Below are positions 16,540 through 26,647 of a stretch of 64,000 nt of DNA, in pieces. The DNA lies in NCBI GenBank assembly GCA_016183655.1, contig JACPEH010000008.1, positions 124,001 through 188,000 of the forward strand. Direction: 5' to 3'. The position numbers and the translations under genes are program-made. This DNA comes from Rhodocyclales bacterium (GTDB lineage Bacteria > Pseudomonadota > Gammaproteobacteria > Burkholderiales > Rhodocyclaceae). Below the pieces are notes generated by a model. That model had not been told where the DNA came from and ran no database searches. It worked only from the letters and a program-made list of their open reading frames with translations. How positions within the stretch are numbered: position 1 is the stretch's first letter; the number at the start of each line of letters is the position of its first letter.

Positions 16540-19335
16540 TTGCCTTCCCAAGCCCTCGCCCACGTCCTGCCCTTCGCCGGCCACCTTCCGGCCGGCCACG
16601 AAACGGCGCTCGCCGCGCTGCAGGTGATCCGCCGCAACGGCGCCGTCGTTCCCTTTGACCTCGACAAGATCGCCGTCGCGCTGGCCAAGGCCTTCCTCGC
16701 CGTCGAGGGCAGCCAGAGCGCTGGGTCGTCGCGCATCCGCGAGATCGTCGCCCGGCTGACGCAGACCGTCGCCCGCTCGCTGACGCGGCGCCTGCCCGAC
16801 GGCGGCACGGTGCATATCGAGGACATCCAGGACCAGGCCGAGCTGGCGCTGATGCGCGCCGGCGAGCACGACGTGGCGCGCGCCTACGTGCTCTACCGCG
16901 AGCGCCGCGCCGCCGAGCGCGCGACCGCGGCGGTGGCCGACGCCGCGCCGCTGCTGCACGTGCTCGACGGCGGCGAGCGCCGTCCGCTCGACCGCGCGGC
17001 GCTGCTTGCCGCCTGCGAGGATGCCTGCGCCGGGCTGGGCGGGTCGGTGGCGGCGACGGCGGTGCTCGAGCAGGCGCTGAAGAACCTCTACGACGGCGTG
17101 CCGCGCGCCGACGTCGACCAGGCGCTGATCCTCGCCGCGCGCACGCTGATCGAGCGCGAGCCGGCCTACAACCAGGTCGCCGCCCGCCTGCTGCTGACCG
17201 CGCTGGCGCGCGAGACGCTCGGCCGCGCCGTGCTGCTCGACGAGCTGGCGGCGGCGAACGCCGCGTACTTCCCCGACTTCGTCGCCGCCGGCGTCGGCGC
17301 CGGCCTGCTCGACCCGCGCCTGGCCGGCTTCGACCTGGCGCGCCTGGCCGCCGCGCTGAAACCGGAACGCGACCTGCAGTTCGGCTACCTCGGCCTGCAG
17401 ACGCTGTACGACCGCTACTTCCTGCACATCGACGGGCGCCGCATCGAGCTGCCGCAGCTCTTCTTCATGCGCGTGGCGATGGGCCTGGCCTTGAACGAGA
17501 TCGACCGCGAGGCGCGCGCCATCGAGTTCTACGACCTGATCTCCCGCTTCGACTTCATGTGCTCGACGCCGACGCTGTTCAACAGCGGCACGCTGCACCC
17601 GCAGCTCTCGTCGTGCTACCTGACCACCGTCGCCGACGATCTCGACGGCATCTACCAGGCGGTCAAGGAAAACGCGCTGCTGCAGAAGTACGCCGGCGGG
17701 CTCGGCAACGACTGGACGCCGGTGCGCGCGCTGGGCAGCCGGATCAGGGGCACCAACGGCCAGAGCCAGGGCGTGATCCCCTTCCTCAAGGTGGTCAACG
17801 ACACGGCGCTGGCGGTGAACCAGGGCGGCAAGCGCAAGGGCGCGGTGTGCGCCTACCTGGAGACCTGGCACCTCGACATCGAGGAGTTCCTCGACCTCAG
17901 GAAGAACACCGGCGACGAGCGCCGGCGCACGCACGACATGAACACCGCGCACTGGGTCCCCGACCTGTTCATGCAGCGCGTGCAGCAGAACGGCGAGTGG
18001 ACGCTGTTCTCGCCGGTCGACGTGCCCGACCTGCATGACAGGTTCGGCGCCGACTTCGCCGCCGCCTACACCGCCTACGAGGCGCAGGCCGCGGCCGGCG
18101 CGATCCGCCTGCACAAGAAGGTGCCGGCGGTGCAGCTGTGGCGCAAGATGCTGACCATGCTGTTCGAGACCGGCCACCCGTGGATCACCTTCAAGGACGC
18201 CTGCAACCTGCGCTCGCCGCAGCAGCACGCCGGCGTCGTGCACAGCTCGAACCTGTGCACCGAGATCACGCTGAACACCTCGGCCGACGAAACCGCGGTG
18301 TGCAACCTCGGCTCGGTCAACCTCGTCGCCCACCTGCAGGACGGCGAACTCGACCAGGCCAAGCTGGCGCGCACCATCGCCACGGCGCTGCGCATGCTCG
18401 ACAACGTCGTCGACCTCAACTACTACGCGACGCCCAAGGCGAGGAACGCCAACCTGCGCCACCGCCCGGTCGGCCTCGGCATCATGGGCTTCACCGACTG
18501 CCTCCACGAACTGGGGCTGCCCTACGCCTCGGCGGCGGCGGTGGACTTCGCCGACCGCAGCATGGAGGCGGTCTGCTACCACGCCTACCGGGCCTCGACC
18601 GAACTGGCCGAGGAGCGCGGCCGCTATTCGAGCTTCGCCGGCAGCCTGTGGGATCGCGGCATCCTGCCGCTCGACTCGCTCGACCTGCTCGCCGCCGGGC
18701 GCGGCGGCGACGTCGAGGTCGACCGCGAGGCGCGCCTCGACTGGGCCGGGCTGCGCGAGCGCATCGCCCGCCACGGCATGCGCAACTCGAACTGCGTGGC
18801 GATCGCGCCGACGGCGACCATCTCCAACATCGTCGGCGTCTCGGCCAGCATCGAGCCGGCCTACCAGAACCTCTACGTCAAATCGAACCTGTCGGGCGAA
18901 TTCACCGTCGTCAACGCGGCGCTGGTGCGCGACCTGAAGGCGCTCGGCCTGTGGGACGAGGTGATGGTCGCCGACCTCAAGTACTTCGACGGTTCGCTGG
19001 CGCGCATCGAGCGCGTTCCCGACGAACTCAAGGCGCGCTACGCCACCGCCTTCGAGATCGACCCGACCTGGCTGATCGAGGCCGCCGCGCGCCGGCAGAA
19101 ATGGATCGACCAGGCGCAGTCGCTCAACCTCTACCTGGCCGCGCCGTCGGGCAAGAAGCTCGACGAGATCTACCGGCTGGCTTGGCGGCGCGGGCTGAAG
19201 ACCACCTACTACCTGCGCACGCTCGGCGCCAGCCAGGCCGAGCAGGCCAGCGGCCGCGACGAGGCGATGCCCCCGGCCGAGGCCGCACCGCGCTTCTGTT
19301 CGATCGACAACCCCGACTGCGAGGCCTGCCAATGA
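16540..19335 (+). CDS. nrdA: Class I ribonucleoside-diphosphate reductase, alpha subunit
   Basis: About 931 residues from a TTG start at 16540, chosen because CGGAGAA lies 6-7 bases upstream and the protein then begins just before the ATP-cone (LQVIRRNGAVVPFDLDKI). The open frame continues upstream through the riboswitch and is not credible as protein; an ATG at 16396 is an alternative. The barrel contains SSCYL, NLCTEITLN, CNLGSVNL and the C-terminal redox pair CEAC. It reduces ribonucleotides to deoxyribonucleotides with NrdB. The stop overlaps the next start (ATGA). Confidence 0.93.
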   Translation: MPSQALAHVLPFAGHLPAGHETALAALQVIRRNGAVVPFDLDKIAVALAKAFLAVEGSQSAGSSRIREIVARLTQTVARSLTRRLPDGGTVHIEDIQDQAELALMRAGEHDVARAYVLYRERRAAERATAAVADAAPLLHVLDGGERRPLDRAALLAACEDACAGLGGSVAATAVLEQALKNLYDGVPRADVDQALILAARTLIEREPAYNQVAARLLLTALARETLGRAVLLDELAAANAAYFPDFVAAGVGAGLLDPRLAGFDLARLAAALKPERDLQFGYLGLQTLYDRYFLHIDGRRIELPQLFFMRVAMGLALNEIDREARAIEFYDLISRFDFMCSTPTLFNSGTLHPQLSSCYLTTVADDLDGIYQAVKENALLQKYAGGLGNDWTPVRALGSRIRGTNGQSQGVIPFLKVVNDTALAVNQGGKRKGAVCAYLETWHLDIEEFLDLRKNTGDERRRTHDMNTAHWVPDLFMQRVQQNGEWTLFSPVDVPDLHDRFGADFAAAYTAYEAQAAAGAIRLHKKVPAVQLWRKMLTMLFETGHPWITFKDACNLRSPQQHAGVVHSSNLCTEITLNTSADETAVCNLGSVNLVAHLQDGELDQAKLARTIATALRMLDNVVDLNYYATPKARNANLRHRPVGLGIMGFTDCLHELGLPYASAAAVDFADRSMEAVCYHAYRASTELAEERGRYSSFAGSLWDRGILPLDSLDLLAAGRGGDVEVDREARLDWAGLRERIARHGMRNSNCVAIAPTATISNIVGVSASIEPAYQNLYVKSNLSGEFTVVNAALVRDLKALGLWDEVMVADLKYFDGSLARIERVPDELKARYATAFEIDPTWLIEAAARRQKWIDQAQSLNLYLAAPSGKKLDEIYRLAWRRGLKTTYYLRTLGASQAEQASGRDEAMPPAEAAPRFCSIDNPDCEACQ

Positions 19336-20948
19336 AGGCGACGATCATGGGTTTCCTGCATCGTTGGCCCGCGCTGTTGCTGGCGCTGCCGCTGGCGGTG
19401 TCGGCAGCGGAATCGGCGGCGCTGCCCGATGAAATCGGCGCCACGCTGCAGATCCGGCGCGCCGAACGCGACGGCCTGTGGGAAAAGACGCTGGTCGTCC
19501 GCTTTGCCGGAGAACGCCGCGTGCTGTCGACCAGCGACGGCCTGCTCACGGCGCAGGCGGCGATCAACCATGCCGCCCATCCGCGGCTCTGGGCGCGGCT
19601 CGGCAAGGAGGGCAAGCGCTACAGCGAGGGCGTGCGCGATGCGACGGCCGCTCGGCTGGCGCTCGCGCCGACCGCGGTCGCCCGCATGGGCACCGCGGCG
19701 GACATGGACAATCTCGCCGTCGTCACGCGGCGCCATGGCCCGCTGACGGTGACCGTGCTGGCGACGGCGGGGGTCAGGAACAACGCCCAGCGCACCGGCG
19801 TCGATGCCGGCACCTACATCGAAGACGAAGCGCCGGCCGGCACGATCAACATCATGGTGCTGAGCAATATCGCGCTGAGCGACGCCGCGCTGGCGCGCGC
19901 GCTGATCACCGTCACCGAAGGCAAGACGGCGGCGCTCGAAGACCTGAAGGTGCCGAGCAGCTACACGCCGGGGGCACAGGCGACCGGCACCGGCACCGAC
20001 AGCATCATCGCGGTGTCGGGAACGGCCGCGCCGCGCGCAACCTATACCGGCGGCCACAGCCGGATCGGCGAGCTGATCGGCAAGGCCACCTACGACGCGG
20101 TCGTCGAGGCGCTGGGCAAGCAAGACGGCCTGTTCCTGCCGGGCAGCAAGCGCGTCGCCGAGTTGCAGGTCGGGCCGGCCAAGGCGGCGGGCGACCTGCG
20201 GCTGGCGCTGCTGCATTTCGACGCCGTGCCGGGCGACATCGCCGGCAACCGCGCGCGCATCGAGAACGCCATCCGCGAGGCGGTGCGCCACGGCGCCGAC
20301 TGGGTGGTGACGCCGGAGCTGGCCGAGACCGGCTACCACTTCGCCAAGCGCATCGGCACCGACTGGATCGCCCCGTTCCCGGACGCCTGGATCGCCACGC
20401 TGGCGGCGATCGCCCGCGACAACCGGGTGGCGCTGTTCGTCGGCGTCGCCGAGCGCGACGCGGCCAGCGGCGGGCTGCACAACAGCGTCGCCGCGATCGA
20501 CCGCGAGGGCAGGATACTCGGCACCTACCGCAAGCAACGCGTGCATGGCGGCGCGGAAAGCTGGTCGCAGGCCGGCGACGGCGGGCGCCCGCCGTTCGTC
20601 GTCGACGACATCGCCGTCGGCACGCTGATCTGCGCCGACACCTACGCCGCCGAGCCGGCGGCCCGGCAGGCGGCGCAGGGGGCGGCGATCCTGCTGACGC
20701 CGGCCAACTGGCCGCCGGTCGACGGCATGGGGCCCGGCGACGCCTGGGAACGGCGCACGCGGGAAACCGGCCTGCCGATGGTCGTCGTCAATCGCGGCGG
20801 CAGCGAGCCGGAACTCGACTTCTCGCGCAGCGAGAGCGCCGTTTCGCTGAACGGCGAACGGCTGCTGAGCTTCCAGGCGCAGACCGGCGGGATCTTCTAC
20901 GTCGACTGGGACCGCCGGCAGCGCTTCCGCGAAGTCCGCCACGAGTAG
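19332..20948 (+). CDS. Exported adenosylcobinamide amidohydrolase (CbiZ)-nitrilase fusion
   Basis: A 538-residue two-domain protein. A Sec signal peptide (FLHRWPALLLALPLAVSA) is followed by a CbiZ-type domain (about 30-260) with RRVLSTSDGLLTAQAAINH, GTINIMVLSN, GTGTDSIIAVSG and a GGHSRIGELIGKATYDAV block. The C-terminal domain (about 290-535) is a carbon-nitrogen hydrolase with all three catalytic residues: Glu in TPELAETGY, Lys in YRKQRVHGG and Cys in LICADTYAA. CbiZ cleaves the amide arm of adenosylcobinamide in corrinoid salvage. The start overlaps the nrdA stop, so it is translationally coupled and under the B12 riboswitch. A periplasmic location is unexpected for CbiZ. The stop codon coincides with the edge of a repeat element. 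Confidence 0.87.
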   Translation: MKATIMGFLHRWPALLLALPLAVSAAESAALPDEIGATLQIRRAERDGLWEKTLVVRFAGERRVLSTSDGLLTAQAAINHAAHPRLWARLGKEGKRYSEGVRDATAARLALAPTAVARMGTAADMDNLAVVTRRHGPLTVTVLATAGVRNNAQRTGVDAGTYIEDEAPAGTINIMVLSNIALSDAALARALITVTEGKTAALEDLKVPSSYTPGAQATGTGTDSIIAVSGTAAPRATYTGGHSRIGELIGKATYDAVVEALGKQDGLFLPGSKRVAELQVGPAKAAGDLRLALLHFDAVPGDIAGNRARIENAIREAVRHGADWVVTPELAETGYHFAKRIGTDWIAPFPDAWIATLAAIARDNRVALFVGVAERDAASGGLHNSVAAIDREGRILGTYRKQRVHGGAESWSQAGDGGRPPFVVDDIAVGTLICADTYAAEPAARQAAQGAAILLTPANWPPVDGMGPGDAWERRTRETGLPMVVVNRGGSEPELDFSRSESAVSLNGERLLSFQAQTGGIFYVDWDRRQRFREVRHE

Positions 20949-21116
20949 TCAGTCATGTCGGAACTATGGATAGGTTCGTCATTCCGGCGAAAGCCGGAAT
21001 CCAGGGAGAACCTGCAGGCGCATGGGCCAGCCCTCTTCGTACGAGCCAGCCGCCTGGATTCCGGGTCAAGCCCGGAATGACGGGGTTATATCCACCGAAT
21101 CCGCGTTGACTGACTA
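20946..21116. mobile_element. MITE-like element, 171 bp with 10-bp terminal inverted repeats
   Basis: Begins TAGTCAGTCA and ends TGACTGACTA, exact inverted repeats. The interior holds two dRS3-like palindromes and a GTACGAG spacer. A diverged second copy lies at 62517-62684. No transposase is encoded. The first three bases form the stop codon of the preceding gene. Confidence 0.7.
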
Positions 21117-21131
21117 CCGGTTGCCAAGGGA

Positions 21132-21154
21132 CGTCGGCTGAGGCCGACGGATTT
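21132..21154 (+). terminator. Short hairpin with T-run before nrdB
   Basis: CGTCGGC-TGAG-GCCGACG followed by GATTTT: a 7-bp stem with a short T-tract. It could terminate the nrdA-cbiZ transcript or attenuate nrdB; weak evidence. Confidence 0.4.
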
Positions 21155-21183
21155 TCCATACCGATCACGCAAAGGCTCAAGCC

Positions 21184-22302
<1,119 letters not shown>

Positions 22303-22318
22303 GGGCGGTGGCCGGGCG

Positions 22319-23398
22319 TCAGCCGCGCACCACCGGCAGCCCGAGCTGCCGCCACAGCAGCATGCCGCCGCGCAGGTTGGCGACGCGGGCAAAACCGGCC
22401 TGGCGCAGGATCACCGTCGCCTGTCCGGAACGCATGCCGGCGTGGCAGACGGGGACGACCGGCTTGTCGCCGGGCACTTCCGCGACGCGCGCCGTCAGTT
22501 CGTCCAGCGGGATGCACTGCGCGCCGGCGATGCGGCCGAAGCACTCGTCCAGCTCTTCGGCGCGGCGCACGTCGAGCACGAGCACCTCGCCGAGGTGCTC
22601 GGCGACCCACTCCGGTTCGATTTCGAGCAGCCCGGCGTAGCTCTGCCGCACCGGTCCCCAGTCCGCCGGCGACGGCGCCTTGCCGTCCTCCGGCCGGCCC
22701 GAGCGCAGGTTGGCGGGGACGGCGACGGCGATCTGCCGGGGGTGCGGCAGGTTCAGGTTCTCCATGAAGCCGACGAAGTCGCGCTCGTCGGCGCCGCCGC
22801 CGATGCGCGGGTTGTGCGCGCGCTCCTCGGCCACCGACGAGACGGTGCGGCCGGCGTAGTCGTGCCCCGGAAAGATCAGGCAGTCGTCGGGCAGCGTGAA
22901 GATCTGTTCGGTGATCGAGCGGAACAGCGTGTGCGCGTCGCCGTGCTGGAAGTCGCAACGGCCGGCGCTGCGGATCAGCAGGCTGTCGCCGGTGAAGGCC
23001 AAACGATGGTCGTCGCTGACGTAGGTCAGGCAGCCGTCGGTATGCCCGGGCGTCGCGCGCACCGCCAGATGGCGCGCACCGAAGGCGACGCGGTCGCCGT
23101 GGTCGAGACGCAGGTCGGCGCCCTGCAGCGCCTCGCCGTAGCGCCGGGAGATGCCGATGCGGCAGCCGGTGGCCTGCCGCATCAGCCAGGCGCCGGTGAC
23201 ATGGTCGGCATGGCAATGCGTGTCGAGCGCGGCGACCAGCGTCAGCCCCAGCTCGTCGATCAGCGCGCGGTCGCGCAGGTGCTGCTCGAACACCGTGTCG
23301 ATGATCACCGCCTGCCGGCTGGCCGGATCGCCGAGCAGGTAGGTGTAGGTCGACGAAGCGGCGTCGAACAGCTGGCGGAAGATCAGGTCGCTGCGCAT
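22319..23398 (-). CDS. Persulfide dioxygenase-rhodanese fusion
   Basis: A 359-residue two-domain enzyme. Residues 1-240 form an ETHE1-like metallo-beta-lactamase fold with THCHADHVTG, RATPGHTDGCLTY, FTGDSLLI and FPGHDYAGR, binding the single iron that oxidises glutathione persulfide to sulfite. Residues about 265-359 are a rhodanese domain with active-site loop PVCHAGMRSGQAT, the Cys being the sulfur carrier. This is the PRF domain order known from Burkholderia. It is convergent with nrdB (16 bp apart) and has no obvious sulfide oxidation partner nearby. Confidence 0.9.
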   Translation of the reverse strand: MRSDLIFRQLFDAASSTYTYLLGDPASRQAVIIDTVFEQHLRDRALIDELGLTLVAALDTHCHADHVTGAWLMRQATGCRIGISRRYGEALQGADLRLDHGDRVAFGARHLAVRATPGHTDGCLTYVSDDHRLAFTGDSLLIRSAGRCDFQHGDAHTLFRSITEQIFTLPDDCLIFPGHDYAGRTVSSVAEERAHNPRIGGGADERDFVGFMENLNLPHPRQIAVAVPANLRSGRPEDGKAPSPADWGPVRQSYAGLLEIEPEWVAEHLGEVLVLDVRRAEELDECFGRIAGAQCIPLDELTARVAEVPGDKPVVPVCHAGMRSGQATVILRQAGFARVANLRGGMLLWRQLGLPVVRG

Positions 23399-23583
23399 CG
23401 GGGCTCCGTGGGCGTGCCGGGGATACTGCGAAATCTAGCAGCCTGTCGGACTTAAAGGAAATCGGCTGCAAAACGAGGGATGCCGCCTGCGCGCGGCGGC
23501 ATGGATGGCTGCGGATTGTCCGCGGGGCCTCCGCGAGGCATGATGCCAGGGTGAATTTTCCGCTTCCGCACAGGAGGGCCAGC

Positions 23584-24270
23584 GTGCCGCGCTGCTGCAT
23601 CGACCACATCACCGTCACCGCGCCGACCCTGGCCGCCGGCGCCGCCTTCGTCCGCGACGCGCTCGGCGTCGAAGCGCAGCCCGGCGGCGAGCATCCGCGC
23701 ATGGGCACGCACAATCTGCTGCTGCGGCTCGGCGACGCGCTATTCCTCGAAGTCATCGCCGCCAACCCGGCGGCACCCGCCCCCGGCCGGCCGCGCTGGT
23801 TCGCGCTCGACACGCTGACGCCGCAATCGCCACCCGCACTGGCCACCTGGGTCGTGCGCACGGCCGACATCCGGGCGACGCAGGCCGCGGCCAGCGAGCC
23901 GCTCGGCAACATCGAACCGATGAGCCGCGGCGCGCTCGACTGGCTGATCACCATCCCCGCCGACGGCGCACTGCCGCTCGACGGCGCCGGCCCGGCGCTG
24001 ATCGAGTGGCACACCGATGCCCATCCGGCGAGCAGGCTGCCGGACTGCGGGCTGTCGCTCGCCCGGCTGGAGATAATTCATCCGCAGCCGGCGCGGGTGT
24101 CGCGGCTGCTGCAATCGCTGCAACTCGACGGCCCGCTGGTCGTCACGGCCAGCCCGTCGGCGCGGCTGGTGGCGTATATCGACACGCCGGGCGGGGAACG
24201 CCGGCTGGCCATGCCGGCCCCCTGTCCGGACAACCCCCTCCTTCATCACCGACAGCGGGATATCCGATGA
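23584..24270 (+). CDS. VOC/glyoxalase-like domain protein
   Basis: About 228 residues from a GTG at 23584, preferred over the ATG at 23551 because AGGAGGG lies 5-6 bases upstream. The N-terminus CIDHITVTAPTL and GTHNLLLRLGDALFLEVIAAN match the Glyoxalase_3 type of vicinal-oxygen-chelate fold. Substrate unknown. Its stop overlaps the start of the methyltransferase gene (ATGA), so the two are coupled. Confidence 0.8.
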   Translation: MPRCCIDHITVTAPTLAAGAAFVRDALGVEAQPGGEHPRMGTHNLLLRLGDALFLEVIAANPAAPAPGRPRWFALDTLTPQSPPALATWVVRTADIRATQAAASEPLGNIEPMSRGALDWLITIPADGALPLDGAGPALIEWHTDAHPASRLPDCGLSLARLEIIHPQPARVSRLLQSLQLDGPLVVTASPSARLVAYIDTPGGERRLAMPAPCPDNPLLHHRQRDIR

Positions 24271-24869
24271 GCATCGATCACTTCGCGCACAAGGCCGGCA
24301 GCTACGAACAGAACCGCAGCCGGGTGGACAACGTCGACAACATTGCCAGTTCGATCCTGAACGCCATCCGCTTCGACCGCGCCATGCATGTCATGGATTT
24401 CGGCTCGGGCACGGGGCTGTTGCTGGAGAGGATTGCCCCGCACGTCGGAAAGATCACGGCGGTCGACGTCTCCCGTTCGATGAACGGGCAGCTTCGCGCC
24501 AAGGCGGGGAGACTCGGCTGCACACTGGAAATCGTCGAAACCGACCTTGAAGAATCAGACCTCGACGCTCGATTCGACGGCATCGTTTCGTCGATGACCA
24601 TGCACCACATTGCGGATGTGACAGCGATGTTCCGAAAGTTCCATTCGCTGCTCAAGGATGGCGGCTTCATCGCCATCTCCGACCTCGATGCCGAGGACGG
24701 AAGCTTCCACGGCGAAGACACCGGCGTCCATCACTTCGGTTTCGACCGGGAGTGGTTTGCGGAATCCGCCGCCGCAGCGGGATTCCGTGCAGTCCGGGTA
24801 GTGCCGGCAAGCGTGGTGCACAAGCCGCAGGGCGATTTTCCGGTATTTCTGCTCACCGCCGTGCGGTGA
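24267..24869 (+). CDS. Class I SAM-dependent methyltransferase
   Basis: A 200-residue methyltransferase. SAM-binding motif I is VMDFGSGTGLLLE, followed by an acidic ITAVDVSRSM strand, ETDLEESDLDARFDGIVSSM and the post-motif LLKDGGFIAISDLD. Acceptor substrate cannot be told from sequence. Translationally coupled to the VOC gene. Slightly less GC-rich than its neighbours. Confidence 0.85.
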   Translation: MSIDHFAHKAGSYEQNRSRVDNVDNIASSILNAIRFDRAMHVMDFGSGTGLLLERIAPHVGKITAVDVSRSMNGQLRAKAGRLGCTLEIVETDLEESDLDARFDGIVSSMTMHHIADVTAMFRKFHSLLKDGGFIAISDLDAEDGSFHGEDTGVHHFGFDREWFAESAAAAGFRAVRVVPASVVHKPQGDFPVFLLTAVR

Positions 24870-24946
24870 GGGCGATGGCCAGGGCGGGCTTGAGCATGAC
24901 CGCCGCCACGTCAATAATGGGTAACGTACCGCAAACCCTCGCAGCC

Positions 24947-25201
24947 ATGCCACGCACCATCCCGATCGTCGTCATCCCGCCCGAGCCGCCGGAAACCGGC
25001 GATGCGCAGGAGGCGGCGCTGATCGAACTGGCGATCGCCGCCTTCGGCGACCGCGAGCGCGCGCTGCGCTGGCTGCGCCGCCCGCGGCGCGAGTTCGGCG
25101 GCATTGCGCCGCTGGAGATGCTCGACACGCCGGCCGCCGCGCGCCAGGTCGAAGCCCTGCTGCGCGGACTGGCGGCGGCACGCGGCGACGGCGAGGACTG
25201 A
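24947..25201 (+). CDS. MbcA/ParS/Xre-type toxin-binding domain protein, solitary
   Basis: An 84-residue protein matching the C-terminal DUF2384 toxin-binding domain of Xre/ParS antitoxins: AIAAFGDRERALRWLRRPRREFGG and LEMLDTPAAARQVEALLRGL. The N-terminal Xre DNA-binding part is missing and replaced by a short Pro-rich segment (IVVIPPEPPETGD). No RES-domain toxin adjoins it. It may be an orphan or a remnant. Confidence 0.7.
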   Translation: MPRTIPIVVIPPEPPETGDAQEAALIELAIAAFGDRERALRWLRRPRREFGGIAPLEMLDTPAAARQVEALLRGLAAARGDGED

Positions 25202-25209
25202 CCACGCGT

Positions 25210-25331
25210 CGAGCGCAAGCCCCGGCATTCATGCCGGGGTGAGCGAGACGAAGACACAACCAGGGCGCGCACCGCGCGCCCGCTCGGTATCGTGGGAAGC
25301 CCCGGACCTTCAGGTCGGGGAGCTTCACGGC
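25210..25331. repeat. Two hairpin repeats (CCCCGG stems)
   Basis: AAGCCCCGGCATTCATGCCGGGG with its flank CGCGTCGAGCG, and further on AGCCCCGGACCTTCAGGTCGGGGAGCTTCAC. Both are inverted relatives of the repeat at 8070-8118. They fill the gap between the DUF2384 gene and the YceI gene. Confidence 0.65.
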
Positions 25332-25355
25332 GCGCCGCCGCAGACGAGGACCAGC

Positions 25356-26114
25356 ATGGGAAGAACAATGACCGCCAGGAACCGCGCCAGCCTCGCCCGC
25401 CGCGGCTGGCGGGCCGCCCTCACCGCAATTTTCGCCGGCGTGCTCGCCGCGGCGCTCGGCAGCTGTGCGCCGGGCGTGCCGCCCGAGGCGGCGGCGGTCG
25501 CCATCCCGACGATCGGGCAGCCCGCCGATTTTCCGGCCGCCGATTATCGCCGCGCCGAAGCCGCCGGGCACCGGGTGCTGCGCATCGATCCGGCACAGTC
25601 GCTGATCGCCGTCGACGTGCGGCGCGACGGCATCCTCGCCCGCCTCGGCCACGACCACGTCGTCGCCAGCCACGACGTCCACGGCTACGTCGACCTCGAC
25701 GCCGGCCGTGCCGACTTCTACCTGGCGCTGGCGCAGCTGGTCGTCGACGAACCCGAACTGCGCGACGCAGCCGGCTTTTCGCCGCAGCCGGAGGAGGCGG
25801 CGATCGCCGGCACGCGCCGCAACATGCTGACGCGGGTGCTCGACGCCGGGCGCTTCCCGTTCGCCGTCATCGCCGTCCGCCGCAGCGAACCCGACGCGAC
25901 GATGCTGCAGGTGGCGATCACGCTGCAAGGCGCGACGCGGCATTTCACGGTGCCGGTGCAGGTCGACACGCGGGCCGACGGCATCGCCGTCGCCGGCACG
26001 CTGGATTTCCGGCAGACCGACTTCGGCATCGTCCCGCTCACGGCGCTGAACGGCGCGCTGCAGGTCGCCGACCGCCTCGACCTACGCTTCCGCATCGTCG
26101 CCCGGCGCGGCTGA
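25356..26114 (+). CDS. YceI-like lipoprotein
   Basis: A 252-residue exported protein. The N-terminus ends in a lipobox (AALGSC), predicting a lipid-modified Cys about residue 37. The mature part contains LRIDPAQSLIAVDVRRDGILARLGHDH, a repeated strand pattern and FRQTDFGIVPL, as in the YceI lipocalin-like fold that binds polyisoprenoids. Start is the ATG at 25356 behind ACGAGGA. Membrane-anchored YceI proteins often go with cytochrome b561; the window's b561 is far away. Confidence 0.8.
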   Translation: MGRTMTARNRASLARRGWRAALTAIFAGVLAAALGSCAPGVPPEAAAVAIPTIGQPADFPAADYRRAEAAGHRVLRIDPAQSLIAVDVRRDGILARLGHDHVVASHDVHGYVDLDAGRADFYLALAQLVVDEPELRDAAGFSPQPEEAAIAGTRRNMLTRVLDAGRFPFAVIAVRRSEPDATMLQVAITLQGATRHFTVPVQVDTRADGIAVAGTLDFRQTDFGIVPLTALNGALQVADRLDLRFRIVARRG

Positions 26115-26199
26115 TGGCCGGCCTTGCTCACGCCACGCCAAACCGATCCTTGAACTGCGGTATAACCCTCCCGTCAGCCTCGCCAAACGCCGCCAACCG

Positions 26200-26586
26200 A
26201 TGATGAGAACATTCCCAGCCCTCCTCGCCGCCGCCGTCACGCTGCTGTCGCCGGCCGCCCTCGCCGATGCCGGCCGCCCGCCGCAGGGCAAGTATCGTTG
26301 CTACCAGCCGCCCGACTATGCCGTGCTCGCGTGGTTCGAGATCACCGCCGACGGGGTCCGCATCGACGGCGGCGATCCGCTGCGCTTCGCGTTCGACGCC
26401 AAGGCACGACGGATCGACTGGCCGACGCAGGATCTGGCCCCCTACCGTCACGGTTTCTTCTTCCCGTCCGGGACGGCCGGCGGCGACGCCGAGCGGACGA
26501 CGATCGTGCTGGCCAGGCAGCGCACGGCGCAGCCCGGACAAACCGGGTGGGACCGGCTACCCCGCTGCTACCTGACCACGCACTGA
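26200..26586 (+). CDS. Small exported protein of unknown function
   Basis: A 128-residue protein with a clear signal peptide (FPALLAAAVTLLSPAALADA). The mature part has two Cys (YRCYQPP near 33, PRCYLTT near the C-terminus) that could form a disulfide. No domain recognised. It stands 85 bp downstream of the YceI gene and may share its transcript. Confidence 0.6.
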   Translation: MMRTFPALLAAAVTLLSPAALADAGRPPQGKYRCYQPPDYAVLAWFEITADGVRIDGGDPLRFAFDAKARRIDWPTQDLAPYRHGFFFPSGTAGGDAERTTIVLARQRTAQPGQTGWDRLPRCYLTTH

Positions 26587-26647
26587 TCGCCTTCCGCCTG
26601 CCGGCGTGCCCGGCCGGGCGGATTCTGCGGGTTCTGCAGACTCCGTC

